A DNA stretch of 64,000 nt from Bordetella parapertussis (GCA_945861875.1 CAMAWC010000003.1:1-64000), one strand, 5' to 3'. Shown: positions 26,946 to 35,836, counted from the first letter of the stretch. Notes: generated from the sequence alone by a model not told the origin. Numbers and translations are program-made.

Positions 26946-27022
26946 CGTCATTCCCGCGAAAGCGGGAATCCATTTTTCTCTGCCAAAAGACCCCATGGAT
27001 CCCCGCTTTCGCGGGGATGACG
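26946..27022. repeat. Dispersed palindromic repeat, family A (copy 3)
   Basis: Hairpin 'TTCCCGCGAAAGCGGGAA', then 'TCCAT', a short spacer and 'ATCCCCGCTTTCGCGGGGAT'. It separates two co-directional genes, the Bug receptor at 27050 and the deacetylase operon. Confidence 0.88.
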
Positions 27023-27049
27023 AATTTCTCAGGGATGTACGTGTTGAGT

Positions 27050-28036
27050 TTATTCCACCTTTGCGCCAGACGCCTTGACCACCGGCGCGAGCATGGAGAT
27101 TTCCTTGCTCAGCATGGCTGCAAACGCCTCGGGTGTGGTGGCGATTGGGTCGGCGCCGAGGTTGTCGAAGACCCGCTTGATTTCCTCGCTGGCGATGACC
27201 TTGGCGAATTCGGCGTTAAGTTTGCGCACGATCGCCGGGTCCATGCCTTTGGGGCCGAGGATGCCGTTATAGAGCACCACCTCAAAATTAGCGACGCCCG
27301 CCTCGCCCATGGTCGGCACATCGGGTGCGGCGGCGACGCGCTTGGGCGTGGTTACGGCGAGGGCGCGCAGCTTGCCGGCCTTGGCGTTGGACACCGCCGG
27401 CGGCATGGTGGAGAACACGAAGGCCACTTCATTGCCGAGGATGGCCTGGGTCGCCGGGTTGCTTCCTTTGTAAGGCACGTGCACAACGTCAATGCCCTGG
27501 CCGGCTTTGAACATCTCGCCCGCCAGGTGCAGGATGGTACCGTTGCCGGATGAACCATAGGAGAACTTGCCCGGTTGCGATTTCATCAGCGCGGCGAGCT
27601 CCTTGACGGTTTTGGCCGATGAGGACGGATGCACCACCAGCATCAGCGGCGTCGAGGCGAACAGCGCAATGGGGGTGAAATCCTTGATCGAGTCGTAGGG
27701 CAGCTTGGGGTAGAGGCTGGCATTGATGGCGTGGGTGGTGATGTCCTGCAGCCAGATGGTGTAGCCGTCGGGGGCGGCCTTGGAAACAATATCCCCGGCG
27801 ATGGTGGTGCCGGCGCCGGGCTTGTTCTCGACAAACACGCTTTGCCCGATCGTAGTGGACATCTTGGCGGCAATCGCACGCGCCAGCACGTCGGAAATGC
27901 CGCCGGCGGCAAAGCCGACAACCATTTTGATCGGCTGTTTCGGGTAGTCGGCCTGGGCCCGGGCGTGGCCGATGCAGGTGGCAAGTATTGCGCCTGACAG
28001 CAGGACCGAGGAAAGGACGCGTCGTTTGCGATTCAT
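27050..28036 (-). CDS. TTT-family (Bug) periplasmic substrate-binding protein
   Basis: Receptor of 328 residues with signal 'MNRKRRVLSSVLLSGAILAT' ending near 'GHARAQ', then 'PIKMVVGFAAGGISDVLA', 'APDGYTIWLQD' and 'HVPYKGSNP'. ATG 28036 follows GGAGCC; the track's start is 19 codons too early. It is 78 bases downstream of livF and could be the last gene of the Liv operon. If so, two unrelated transport systems would serve one pathway. Confidence 0.92.
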   Translation of the reverse strand: MNRKRRVLSSVLLSGAILATCIGHARAQADYPKQPIKMVVGFAAGGISDVLARAIAAKMSTTIGQSVFVENKPGAGTTIAGDIVSKAAPDGYTIWLQDITTHAINASLYPKLPYDSIKDFTPIALFASTPLMLVVHPSSSAKTVKELAALMKSQPGKFSYGSSGNGTILHLAGEMFKAGQGIDVVHVPYKGSNPATQAILGNEVAFVFSTMPPAVSNAKAGKLRALAVTTPKRVAAAPDVPTMGEAGVANFEVVLYNGILGPKGMDPAIVRKLNAEFAKVIASEEIKRVFDNLGADPIATTPEAFAAMLSKEISMLAPVVKASGAKVE

Positions 28037-28113
28037 GGCGGGCTCCGAAAATGTAAGAAGTGGTAAAGAAGTACACCGGCGCGCCGTGCGCACCGCATCG
28101 AACCGGGTCGGTG

Positions 28114-28821
28114 CTATTTCACACCCAGAAAGCGCTGCATGGTGGCGCGGTCGTTGCGCAGTACGTCGGCGCCGCCGTGCCAGACAATGCCGCCTGTCTC
28201 AAGTATGTAGACCTCGTCGGCGACCGCCAGGGCGCTGTAGAGGTTTTGTTCCACCAGCAGGATGGCAAGGCCGGTCTGCTTGAGTTGCGTGATGATGCCC
28301 TCGAGGTGCTGCACCATCACCGGGGCGAGGCCTTCCGAGGGCTCGTCCATCAGCAGCAGCGTCGGGTTGAGCATCAGCGCGCGTCCGACGGCAAGCATCT
28401 GGCGCTCGCCGCCCGAGAGCTGGTTGCCGCGATGGTGGCGCCGTTCGCCAAGGCGAGGGAACATGGCAAAAATGCGCTCCACCGTCCATTCGTGGCTGTC
28501 GGCGCCGCGCGATTCGACCATGGTCAGGTGCTCGGTGACGCTGAGCGAGGCGAACAGCCGGCGGCCCTGCGGCACCAGGCCGATGCGCTCGCGCGCGATG
28601 GCATGCGGCGTGAGACCGCGCAACTCCTTGCCAAGGTACTTGACGCTGCCCTGGGTGACCTGCGGCGAGGTGAAATTCATGATCGAGCGGATCAGCGTGG
28701 TCTTGCCCATGCCGTTGCGGCCGAGCAGGGCGACGACGCGGCTGGCCGGCACGTCGAGCGACACGCCGTGCAGGATGTGCGCGTCGCCGTACTTGCTGTG
28801 CAGGTCGCGTATTTCAAGCAT
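28114..28821 (-). CDS. livF: Branched-chain amino acid-type ABC transporter ATPase LivF
   Basis: ATPase of 235 residues that energises a Liv-type importer. Walker A is 'GRNGMGKTT' near 36, the signature 'LSGGERQMLAVGRAL' near 135, Walker B 'TLLLMDEPSEGL' near 155 and the H-loop region 'ILLVEQNLYSAL'. The 'VPQGRRLFASLSVTEHL' segment is characteristic of LivF. ATG 28821 overlaps the end of livG by eight bases, so translation is coupled. Confidence 0.93.
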   Translation of the reverse strand: MLEIRDLHSKYGDAHILHGVSLDVPASRVVALLGRNGMGKTTLIRSIMNFTSPQVTQGSVKYLGKELRGLTPHAIARERIGLVPQGRRLFASLSVTEHLTMVESRGADSHEWTVERIFAMFPRLGERRHHRGNQLSGGERQMLAVGRALMLNPTLLLMDEPSEGLAPVMVQHLEGIITQLKQTGLAILLVEQNLYSALAVADEVYILETGGIVWHGGADVLRNDRATMQRFLGVK

Positions 28822-29569
28822 GGTGGGGCTTTCCGAGATAGACCTCTTGCACCTTCTCGTTGCCGCGGATGGCGTCCGGCGTGTCCTCGACCAGAACCTG
28901 GCCGTGCTGCAGGCAGGTGACGTAATCCACGAGGCCGAGGGCAAGGTCCATGTCGTGCTCTATCAGCACCAGTGTCAACTCTCGCGGCAGGGCGCGGATA
29001 ATCTCGGCCATGCGCACGCGTTCGGCCGCCGAAAGGCCGGCGGCCGGTTCGTCCAGCAGCAGCAGGCTGGGCTTGCCGGCGAGGGCAAGGGCGAGCTCAA
29101 GCTGGCGTTGCTCGCCGTAAGAGAGGTCGCGTATCGGCACGCCGCGGCGCGCGCTCATGCCGCTCTCGGACAGGGCCTCCTCGACCGCGGTGTGCTCGGC
29201 CGTGTTGAGCTTGCCCGAGCCAAACAGCGAAAACTTCCGCGGCGAGAGGCCGCGCACGGCAAGGCGCAGGTTGTCCTCGACTGACAGTGACGCAAACAGG
29301 TTGGTGATCTGGTAGGTGCGGCCTATGCCCAGGTGCGCCTTGGCGTGCGGTTTGAGCCGGGTGACGTCGTTGCCGCGAAAGCTCACGCTGCCGCCCGAGG
29401 GACGGATGTCGCCGGCGATGGCGTTGAACAGTGTCGTCTTGCCGGCACCGTTGGGGCCAATGATGGCGCGGCGTTCCCCCGCCTTGACCGACAGCGACAC
29501 GCCGTCGACGGCGCGCAGCGCACCGAAGGTGACGCTGACGTTGTCGAGTTTGAGCAGGGGATCGGTCAT
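28814..29569 (-). CDS. livG: Branched-chain amino acid-type ABC transporter ATPase LivG
   Basis: Second ATPase of the Liv-type importer, 251 residues. Motifs are 'GPNGAGKTTLFNAIAG' near 38, 'GIGRTYQITNLFASLSVEDNL' (quoted here as 'GIGRTYQITNLF'), signature 'LSYGEQRQLELALAL' (SYGEQ replaces SGGEQ, as in many LivG proteins) and Walker B 'LLLLDEPAAGL'. The ribosome site is weak. A family A repeat of about 100 bases separates it from the binding-protein gene upstream. Confidence 0.92.
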   Translation of the reverse strand: MTDPLLKLDNVSVTFGALRAVDGVSLSVKAGERRAIIGPNGAGKTTLFNAIAGDIRPSGGSVSFRGNDVTRLKPHAKAHLGIGRTYQITNLFASLSVEDNLRLAVRGLSPRKFSLFGSGKLNTAEHTAVEEALSESGMSARRGVPIRDLSYGEQRQLELALALAGKPSLLLLDEPAAGLSAAERVRMAEIIRALPRELTLVLIEHDMDLALGLVDYVTCLQHGQVLVEDTPDAIRGNEKVQEVYLGKPHHA

Positions 29570-29599
29570 CTTGATTGGTTGATGGGCGGTGCGTAAATG

Positions 29600-29697
29600 C
29601 CGTCATACCCGCGCAAGCGGGAATCCATGGGGTTTGCATGCCGAACCCATGGATTCCGGGTTGCGCCCAAGGTGACGGGCGCCCCCGGAATGACGGC
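29600..29697. repeat. Dispersed palindromic repeat, family A (copy 4)
   Basis: Hairpin 'TACCCGCGCAAGCGGGAA' followed by a diverged second half, 'ATTCCGGGTTGCGCCC...CCCCCGGAATGACGG'. It is inserted between the liv binding-protein gene and livG, inside one transcription unit. Confidence 0.78.
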
Positions 29698-29705
29698 GTT
29701 GTGGA

Positions 29706-30974
29706 TCAGGTTTTCTTGATGCCCTGGAAGGTGCGCGAATACGGCGGTTGCGCCATATAGGTTTCCGGGTTGTATTTCCAGAACTGGCTGACGTTGGGAT
29801 ACGAGGCGATGGGCACGTTCCAGAGTTTGCCGTCCGGGCGCTTGACGGTCTTCCTGATGTACATGTCGTAGACCGGGTTGCCGTAAGGATCGAGTTCGAC
29901 GCTCCTCCCGAGGGGCGAGCCGGTGAGCTTGACCTGGCGCACTTCGTTGAGGAAGTTGACCTTGTCCTCGACCTTGCCGTTGACGCGCTTGATCGCCTCG
30001 GCGAGCCACATCGCGCCCGAGTAATGCGAAAAGCCGTAGATTGACGGCAGCTTGTTGTAGGCCTTGTTGTAGTCGGCGAGGAATTTATTGTTGGCGGCCT
30101 CGTCGCGGCCCTCGCAAAAGTGTGCGCCGGAAATCAGGCCCTCGGCTTCGGGGCCCATGGTGCGGATGACCGACTGGTCGGTGGCGTTCTGGCAATAGAG
30201 AACGGGAATCTTGTCTTTCAGGCCGAAGTTGTTCCATTGCTGGATAAAGCGCGAGGCGTCGGCGCCGGTCTCCATCGAAAACACCACATCGGGCTTGAGG
30301 TTCTGGATTTGCGCCAGGTAGGGACTGAAGTCGGCGGTGTTAAGCGGGTTCCAGAACTGCTGCATGATCGTTCCGCCGCCCTCGGTGAAGGTCTGGCAAA
30401 AGCCGCCGCACTGTTCGTGGCCGAAGGCGTAGTCCTGCGAAATGGTCACGGCTTTTTTGTAACCCTGCTTGAGGCCGTAATCAGCGATCGGCCGCGGCGT
30501 CTGGCTGGAACTGTAGCCGGCGATGCGCACGACGTTGTTAAGGCGCTTGCGCTGCGTCAGGTCGTCGGCGGCGATCACCGGGATGAAGTAGGGCACGCCG
30601 TTGCCCTTGACGTATTCGGCCACGGCAAGGCCGGTGTTGGCGAGGATGTTGCCCACCAGCCAGTGCACGTTGCGCTGCTCGACGAGGCGGCGCGCCTTTT
30701 GCAGCGAGGTATCCGGGTTGGCGCCGTCGTCCTCGACGATGACTTCGATTTCGCGCCCGGCGACTTTCTTGCCGACCTGGTCCCAGTAAAGGTTGAAACC
30801 CTCGACCACTTCACGGCCGCCGGCGGCGACCACGCCGGTGAGCGGGGCCATCAGGCCGATGCGGATCGGACCGGTCTGCGCCGAGGCGGTGTGCACCCAC
30901 GGGCCGACCGAGGTCGCGGCGGTGGTGGCGGCGGCGGCGCCGGTGGCTTTGAGGAATTTGCGGCGGTTCATCAT
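29706..30974 (-). CDS. Liv-type ABC transporter substrate-binding protein (Tat-exported)
   Basis: Type I periplasmic binding protein (Leu/Ile/Val or amide-binding family), 422 residues. The N terminus 'NRRKFLKATGAAAAT' is a twin-arginine signal. The mature protein begins 'PIRIGLMAPLTGVVAAGGRE' and includes 'VEDDGANPDTSLQKARRLVE', 'DYAFGHEQCGGF' and 'GAHFCEGRDE'. Relatives bind amides, urea or aromatic acids as well as amino acids. GGAGG lies upstream of the ATGATG start pair. It is placed between livM and livG. Confidence 0.92.
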   Translation of the reverse strand: MMNRRKFLKATGAAAATTAATSVGPWVHTASAQTGPIRIGLMAPLTGVVAAGGREVVEGFNLYWDQVGKKVAGREIEVIVEDDGANPDTSLQKARRLVEQRNVHWLVGNILANTGLAVAEYVKGNGVPYFIPVIAADDLTQRKRLNNVVRIAGYSSSQTPRPIADYGLKQGYKKAVTISQDYAFGHEQCGGFCQTFTEGGGTIMQQFWNPLNTADFSPYLAQIQNLKPDVVFSMETGADASRFIQQWNNFGLKDKIPVLYCQNATDQSVIRTMGPEAEGLISGAHFCEGRDEAANNKFLADYNKAYNKLPSIYGFSHYSGAMWLAEAIKRVNGKVEDKVNFLNEVRQVKLTGSPLGRSVELDPYGNPVYDMYIRKTVKRPDGKLWNVPIASYPNVSQFWKYNPETYMAQPPYSRTFQGIKKT

Positions 30975-31003
30975 GGTGACCTCCAGTTAACAAAAAAGGA
31001 AAT

Positions 31004-31936
31004 TCAGGAACTACGTTTGGAACGGCGCCGCGCGAGTATTTGTCGCGCCTTGCCGACAAGGCCTTCGGGGGCAAAAATCATGGTGAAAATGAACATGAAG
31101 CCGAGCACCATGGACCAGCGCTCGGTGTAAAGGCTGACCACGTTTTCCAGGCTGATGATAACAATGGAACCTATCAGCGAGCCGAACAGCGTGCCGACCC
31201 CTCCGACAATGGCCATCAGCAGGCCGGACACCGACTGCTTGAGTTCCACCGTGGATGGGCTGACAAAGCTGTTGTAAAAGGCGTAGAGGATGCCGGCGAT
31301 TCCGGCGAAAAAACCGGATACGACAAAGCCGATGAACACGTGCAGCGGCACGTTGTAGCCCAGCGCCCGCATGCGCGATTCGCTCTCGCGAATGCCCTTG
31401 AGGGTGAGGCCGAAGGGTGAATTGACGAAACGCCACATCGCCAGGGCCATCAGCGAGGTGATGGCGAGGGTGAGGTAATACAGGTTGACGTGGTTGGCCA
31501 GCCATTCGGGCTTGATGTTGCCGCGAATGCCGTTCTCGCCGCCGGTGACCGACGTCCAGCGCAGCGACACGCCCCAGACGATCATGCCCAGGGCAAGGGT
31601 GAGCAGCAGGAAATACACGCCGGAGGTGCGGATGGCGAGGGCGCCGAACACCACGGCGGTGGCGGTGGCGGCAAGAATGCCCAGCACGATGCCGGCGGCG
31701 AGGGAGCCGTTGGCGGCGGTGACGTAATAGAGCACCACGTAGGTGGCGACGCCGAAAATCGCGCCGTGGCCCAGCGGCGTGCGCCCGGTATAGCCGGCGA
31801 GGATGTCGATGGACATGGCGAGCGCGGCGTAGATCAGGATTTGCGTCGCGATGCTGGTGTGGTAGCCGGTGATGGCCAGCGGCAGCAGCGCCAGGGCGGC
31901 CAGCACGATGGCGGTCCAGGCGTAGCGCTTGTTCAT
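31004..31936 (-). CDS. livM: Branched-chain amino acid-type ABC transporter permease LivM
   Basis: Inner-membrane permease of 310 residues with about nine to ten helices. The signature 'SILAGYTGRTPLGHGAIFG', seen as 'ILAGYTGRTPLGHGAIFG', lies near residue 45, and the EAA-type loop 'SESRMRALGYNVPLHVF' is near 195. The C terminus is strongly basic ('ARRRSKRSS'). The track extends to 32098; ATG 31936, ten bases after the livH stop, fits the permease N terminus. Confidence 0.92.
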   Translation of the reverse strand: MNKRYAWTAIVLAALALLPLAITGYHTSIATQILIYAALAMSIDILAGYTGRTPLGHGAIFGVATYVVLYYVTAANGSLAAGIVLGILAATATAVVFGALAIRTSGVYFLLLTLALGMIVWGVSLRWTSVTGGENGIRGNIKPEWLANHVNLYYLTLAITSLMALAMWRFVNSPFGLTLKGIRESESRMRALGYNVPLHVFIGFVVSGFFAGIAGILYAFYNSFVSPSTVELKQSVSGLLMAIVGGVGTLFGSLIGSIVIISLENVVSLYTERWSMVLGFMFIFTMIFAPEGLVGKARQILARRRSKRSS

Positions 31937-31946
31937 ACCCGGCTGC

Positions 31947-32804
31947 TCATGTGGCCCGTCCGAACAGGCCGAGCGGGCGGAAGGCGAGCAGCACGGCCAT
32001 CGGCCCGAAAATGACAAAGTAGGCGAGTTCCGGGAACCAGACCTGGCCGAAGGTGTTGAGCATGGCGACAAAGATCGCGCCCACTGCGGCGCCGGCAAGG
32101 CTGCCGCGGCCGCCGATGATCACCACCGCAAGGCTGAACACCAGGATTTCGGCGTCGGCGGTGGGGTAGAGCGACAGGAAGGCGCCGCCCAGCGAACCGC
32201 CGAGGCCGGCGAGGGCGGTGCCCAGCATCAGCGTGTAGATGAACACGCGGCGGATGTTGACGCCCATGGCTTCGACCATTTCGGCATCGTCGACGCCGGC
32301 GCGAATCAGCGCGCCCAGGCGCGTCTTGTTGAGCAGCAGCCACAGGCCGATGAAAATCGCCACGCCCACGCCCAGCACGAACAGGCGGAACGCCGGGTAG
32401 GTGATGCCGGCGAACTGCACCGCCCCCTGCAGCCACTGCGGCACCGGCACGGTGAAGGTGTCGCCGCCCCAGATCACCAGCATCAGGTCGTTGAGCACCA
32501 GCGCGACCCCGACCGTGAGCAACACCTGGCGCAGTTCGTTGTTTTTGACAAAGCGCAGCAGCAGCGTGTCAATGAGAAAACCGGCAAAGGCCACCGCCAG
32601 TGCGGCGCAGCCTATGCCAATGGCAAAACTGCCGGATTTCATCGCCACGGTAAAGGCGATGTAGCCGCCCAGCAGGTAGAGCGCCCCGTGCGCCAGGTTG
32701 ACGATGCGCATCAGCCCGAAAATCAGCGTAAAGCCGCTGCCGACCACGAACAGCAGCGCCGCGAAAGTCAGGCTGTTGAGCAGGTTGAAGGCGAGCATCG
32801 ACAC
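31947..32804 (-). CDS. livH: Branched-chain amino acid-type ABC transporter permease LivH
   Basis: Second permease of the Liv importer, 285 residues, eight or so helices. The start region 'LLNSLTFAALLFVVGSGFTL' and 'GLMRIVNLAHGALYLLGGYI' are typical of LivH, and the cytoplasmic loop 'GVDDAEMVEAMGVNIRRVF' is the ATPase contact. GTG 32804 or ATG 32798 could start it. It is 13 bases downstream of a deacetylase gene, tying the importer to enzymes. Confidence 0.92.
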   Translation of the reverse strand: MSMLAFNLLNSLTFAALLFVVGSGFTLIFGLMRIVNLAHGALYLLGGYIAFTVAMKSGSFAIGIGCAALAVAFAGFLIDTLLLRFVKNNELRQVLLTVGVALVLNDLMLVIWGGDTFTVPVPQWLQGAVQFAGITYPAFRLFVLGVGVAIFIGLWLLLNKTRLGALIRAGVDDAEMVEAMGVNIRRVFIYTLMLGTALAGLGGSLGGAFLSLYPTADAEILVFSLAVVIIGGRGSLAGAAVGAIFVAMLNTFGQVWFPELAYFVIFGPMAVLLAFRPLGLFGRAT

Positions 32805-32817
32805 GGGGCAGTCGTCC

Positions 32818-33702
32818 TTACTTGGCTTGCGTGCGGGCCTTCTGGTACCAGTCGAGGATTTCCTCGCCGTTCCAGTGGATCACGCCGGGGAAGCGGCTCA
32901 TGTAATCGTACACGGCTTCAAGGTACTTGATGCGGAAGGGCTGGCCGCTGACATAGGGGTGGATGGCGATGGCCATGATGCGCGGCCGCTCGGCCCCTTC
33001 CATGTACAGGCGGTCGAAGGTGTCGGTGCATTTTGTCTGCCAGTAGGCCGCCTCGTGGTGCTGCACCAGCATCGCCGGGATGTCGTTGGTCTCGACCGAA
33101 TAGGGCAGGGTGATGAGCGGGCCGTTGGTGGTCTTGATCTCCGTCGGCTCCTCGTCATAGACCCAGTCGCCGATGTATTTCACACCGGCGGCGGTGAGGT
33201 AATCGGGTGTGTCCAGCGTTTGCGTCAGGCCGGGTCCGAGCCAGCCGACCGGGCGTTTGCCGGTGAATTTTTCGATGGTGTCCATGGAGCGGCCGATCAT
33301 GCCCGGCTGGTCTTCTTCCTTGTGTATCGGCCCCTGCTCCCAGCTGTGGCCCATGAATTCCCAGCCCGAGTCCTTGCAAGCCTGCGCGACGCGCGGGTAA
33401 TCGACACAGACGCGGGCGTTGATCGACAGGGTCGGCCGCAGGCCGAGCTTTTCGTACAAGGCATGAAAACGCCAGAAACCGACGCGCATGCCGTACTCGT
33501 GCCAGGACCAGTTGGGCACGTCCGGCAGCAGCATCGCGCCGGTGGGCGGCGGGATGACCTGGCGCGCCATGGCCTTGGCGATGTCCCACACTTCAAGGTT
33601 GACGATGGTCCAGACGATGATGCGGCCGTCGCCCGGCAGCTTGAGCTTGGGGCGGTCGACAATGGCGCTGAAGGGAACGCGTTCGCGCGGAAGCATGGCC
33701 AT
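32818..33702 (-). CDS. Polysaccharide deacetylase-fold (PuuE-like) hydrolase, third paralog
   Basis: Cytosolic deacetylase-fold enzyme of 294 residues, more distant from the pair at 22803 and 25982. Conserved parts are 'NWSWHEYGMRVGFWRFHAL', 'GWEFMGHSWEQGPIH', 'VGWLGPGLTQTLDTPDYL' and 'AIHPYVSGQPFR'. The catalytic 'GHSWEQG' resembles the GHGW motif of PuuE allantoinase-like proteins. It is preceded by a cysteine hydrolase gene and followed at once by livH, so it probably acts on the imported ligand or its product. AGGAG precedes ATG 33702. Confidence 0.87.
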   Translation of the reverse strand: MAMLPRERVPFSAIVDRPKLKLPGDGRIIVWTIVNLEVWDIAKAMARQVIPPPTGAMLLPDVPNWSWHEYGMRVGFWRFHALYEKLGLRPTLSINARVCVDYPRVAQACKDSGWEFMGHSWEQGPIHKEEDQPGMIGRSMDTIEKFTGKRPVGWLGPGLTQTLDTPDYLTAAGVKYIGDWVYDEEPTEIKTTNGPLITLPYSVETNDIPAMLVQHHEAAYWQTKCTDTFDRLYMEGAERPRIMAIAIHPYVSGQPFRIKYLEAVYDYMSRFPGVIHWNGEEILDWYQKARTQAK

Positions 33703-33724
33703 GATGGGGTCTCCTGTTGCGTTG

Positions 33725-34363
33725 TTAGGGGGTAAGAGGTGCTGCCATGATTTCGTCGGTACTCATGACAAAGCCAAAAGCGGTGCGCATGCACAGCAGT
33801 GCGGCGGCATGCAGTTCGGGCGCGTCCATGGTGTCGACACAATCTTCGGCAATTATGACCGCATAATCCTTCGAGCAGGCGGCCAGGACGGTGGAGAGCA
33901 CGCAGCTGTTGGTGTTGACACCGCTGACGATCAGGGTGTTCACGCCGTGCGAGCGCAGCACGAAATCGAGGTCGGTGCCGACAAAGCAGTCGTAACGCTT
34001 CTTGGTGTCGACCACCCAGTCGCGTTTGGCGTCGTGCAGCTCGGGGATGATGGTGCAGCCGGGCATGCCGGCGATGTTGTGCTTGAGCACGTTCTTGCGC
34101 GGGTTGTCCGGGTTCTCGGCGCGGGTGCGCCAGAACGGATTGACGCGGATCTCCTCGGCGTCACGGTAAGTCGTTACGAGGTGCACGATGGGAATCGCCT
34201 TGGTGCGGCACCAGTCAAACAGCCTTTTGTTGGCGGCGATGACGCGCCTCGCCTGCGCCTCGGTCGGCACCGGCATGGTCGCAACCGTGAGGTCGAGATG
34301 GCCGCGGTGCAGGTCGATGGCGACCACCGCGGCTTTGATTTTGTCTACGCCGAGATTCAGCAT
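33725..34363 (-). CDS. Isochorismatase-fold cysteine hydrolase (amidase type)
   Basis: Cysteine hydrolase of 212 residues related to nicotinamidase, biuret hydrolase, N-carbamoylsarcosine amidase and RutB. The triad is D17 in 'AIDLHRGHLD', K121 in 'KKRYDCFVGTDLD' and C154 in 'VSGVNTNSCVLST'. These enzymes hydrolyse amide or carbamoyl bonds through a thioester. It is first in the run with the deacetylase and liv genes. The choice between amide, carbamoyl and ureido substrates cannot be made from sequence. Confidence 0.9.
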   Translation of the reverse strand: MLNLGVDKIKAAVVAIDLHRGHLDLTVATMPVPTEAQARRVIAANKRLFDWCRTKAIPIVHLVTTYRDAEEIRVNPFWRTRAENPDNPRKNVLKHNIAGMPGCTIIPELHDAKRDWVVDTKKRYDCFVGTDLDFVLRSHGVNTLIVSGVNTNSCVLSTVLAACSKDYAVIIAEDCVDTMDAPELHAAALLCMRTAFGFVMSTDEIMAAPLTP

Positions 34364-34395
34364 CGGGGCCCCCGTGGCAGGTTCGGTAAATTAAC

Positions 34396-34487
34396 CGTCA
34401 TACCGGGGCGCGCAGCGAACCCGGTATCCATGGGGTGCGCGGCATCGCGACGAACCCCATGGATTCCCGCTTGCGCGGGAATGACGG
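34396..34487. repeat. Dispersed palindromic repeat, family A (copy 5)
   Basis: The left hairpin 'TACCGGGGCGCGCAGCGAACCCGGTA' is diverged. The right arm 'ATTCCCGCTTGCGCGGGAAT' is regular. It lies between the alpha/beta hydrolase gene and the cysteine hydrolase gene. Confidence 0.8.
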
Positions 34488-34542
34488 TGTGTTTTTGAGA
34501 GCAGTCATTCATCTTTGGCAAAACAAATCTTCGCCGGCAAGC

Positions 34543-35781
34543 TCAGGCGGCGCTGAACTGCAATTGTCGCTGGTCGATGCCGAACTTGTCGGCGAGCCAG
34601 TCGTTCATCAATTCCTGGCCCAGCGTCGGGTTGTCATGCTGGCAGTGTTCGGCGCCGGTTTCCTCGGCCGAGGTGAGGCGCAGCGTGACGTCCTTGCCGC
34701 GTGCCTTGGCGTAATCATAGACCTTGGTGGCCTGCGACACGGTCAGCACGTCGTGGCCGCCGTGCAGCACCAGCAGCGGGCACTTGATATGGTCGAGGTG
34801 GCCTTCAAGCGTAAAAGCCTTTGCCTTGACCATGGACTCTTTCATCGACTTGCAGCCAAACACCCAGCGAATGTGCTCCGCCAGGCCGTGACTGTCGTCG
34901 GCATTGCCCCACAAGTCGGTGATGGCCCAGACCGCGCCATGGGCGATGACCGCGGCAAGGCGCGGTTCGTAGCAGCCGGCGCGCGCGGCGTAATAACCGC
35001 CAAGGCTGGACCCGCAGCAGGCGATGCGCTTGGCATCGACGTCATCGCGCTGTTCCAGCCAGTCTATGCATTTGCCCACCGGCACTTCGGTGTCGGCGCG
35101 GTTGGGGATCTTGTGCCGGCGCAGCGTGCCGCCCTGGCCGGGCAGGTCGACCATCAGCACCGAGATACCGCGTTGCAGCGCGCCGTGCGCCTGCATGAAC
35201 CACATCTCGTCCTTGATTGAGTCAAGGCCGCCAAAGCAGATCAGCACCGGGTGCTTGTTGCTGCGATTGTTCTCTCCATGCGGGGTGCGCACAAAATAGC
35301 CGCAAATCGTGACGCCGTTTTCGTAGGGGATCTCGACCTCCTCGCCCTTGGGCGTGAGGTGGCTGATGAATTTTTTCGAGCAGGCTTCCATTTTTTCGAA
35401 GGTCGGCAGGCGGCGCGGATCTTCGGGCGTGAGATGGAACTCGGCCTGGCGGTAGTAGTCGGCGGCGCGCAGGAAGCAGTTCATGGCACTGCGCACGTGG
35501 CCGAGTGTTTCCTCGGCAAGGCCGCGCTGCCAATTGTTGTCGGCGACGACCATCCATTCGGTGTGCCAGGACTCCTTGTCACCGGGGATCATGCGGCTGG
35601 CGGCGAGGAAACACTCGCTTACCGCACCGCCGCCTTCCTGGGTTTCGCCGAGGGCGCGGCGGAACTGGTAGGTCAGCCAGGGGTGTTCGGGCCAGTGGTG
35701 CCAGCCGTAGGGTTCGTAGTGGGGCTGCCGGTTGGCGGTGATTTTTTCAATCAGGTTGTCTTCGGTGGCGTTGGAGGCCAT
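34543..35781 (-). CDS. Alpha/beta hydrolase with helical N-terminal domain
   Basis: Serine hydrolase of 412 residues. An alpha-helical N-terminal part of about 150 residues ('SAMNCFLRAADYYRQAEFH') precedes an alpha/beta hydrolase core with nucleophile elbow 'GSSLGG' near 255, the acid in 'LHGGHDVLT' and a histidine in 'ETGAEHCQHDN'. This layout matches the FrsA/2,6-dihydropseudooxynicotine hydrolase group, some of which cleave C-C bonds in N-heterocycle breakdown. A palindrome lies 56 bases upstream of the start. Substrate assignment is inference. Confidence 0.87.
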   Translation of the reverse strand: MASNATEDNLIEKITANRQPHYEPYGWHHWPEHPWLTYQFRRALGETQEGGGAVSECFLAASRMIPGDKESWHTEWMVVADNNWQRGLAEETLGHVRSAMNCFLRAADYYRQAEFHLTPEDPRRLPTFEKMEACSKKFISHLTPKGEEVEIPYENGVTICGYFVRTPHGENNRSNKHPVLICFGGLDSIKDEMWFMQAHGALQRGISVLMVDLPGQGGTLRRHKIPNRADTEVPVGKCIDWLEQRDDVDAKRIACCGSSLGGYYAARAGCYEPRLAAVIAHGAVWAITDLWGNADDSHGLAEHIRWVFGCKSMKESMVKAKAFTLEGHLDHIKCPLLVLHGGHDVLTVSQATKVYDYAKARGKDVTLRLTSAEETGAEHCQHDNPTLGQELMNDWLADKFGIDQRQLQFSAA

Positions 35782-35836
35782 GATTTCACTCGGCTTTCTG
35801 TATTGATTCCAGCGTAAGTCAATGCGGCGGAGTTTT

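Noticed and set aside
30120-31130. 336-codon plus-strand ORF opposite the Liv binding protein
   Set aside because: The minus strand encodes the Tat-exported binding protein; the plus translation has no motif.
28114-32804. Assignment of the importer as a leucine/valine transporter
   Set aside because: The gene order is Liv-type, but the binding protein's ligand cannot be read and the neighbours are amide-cleaving enzymes.
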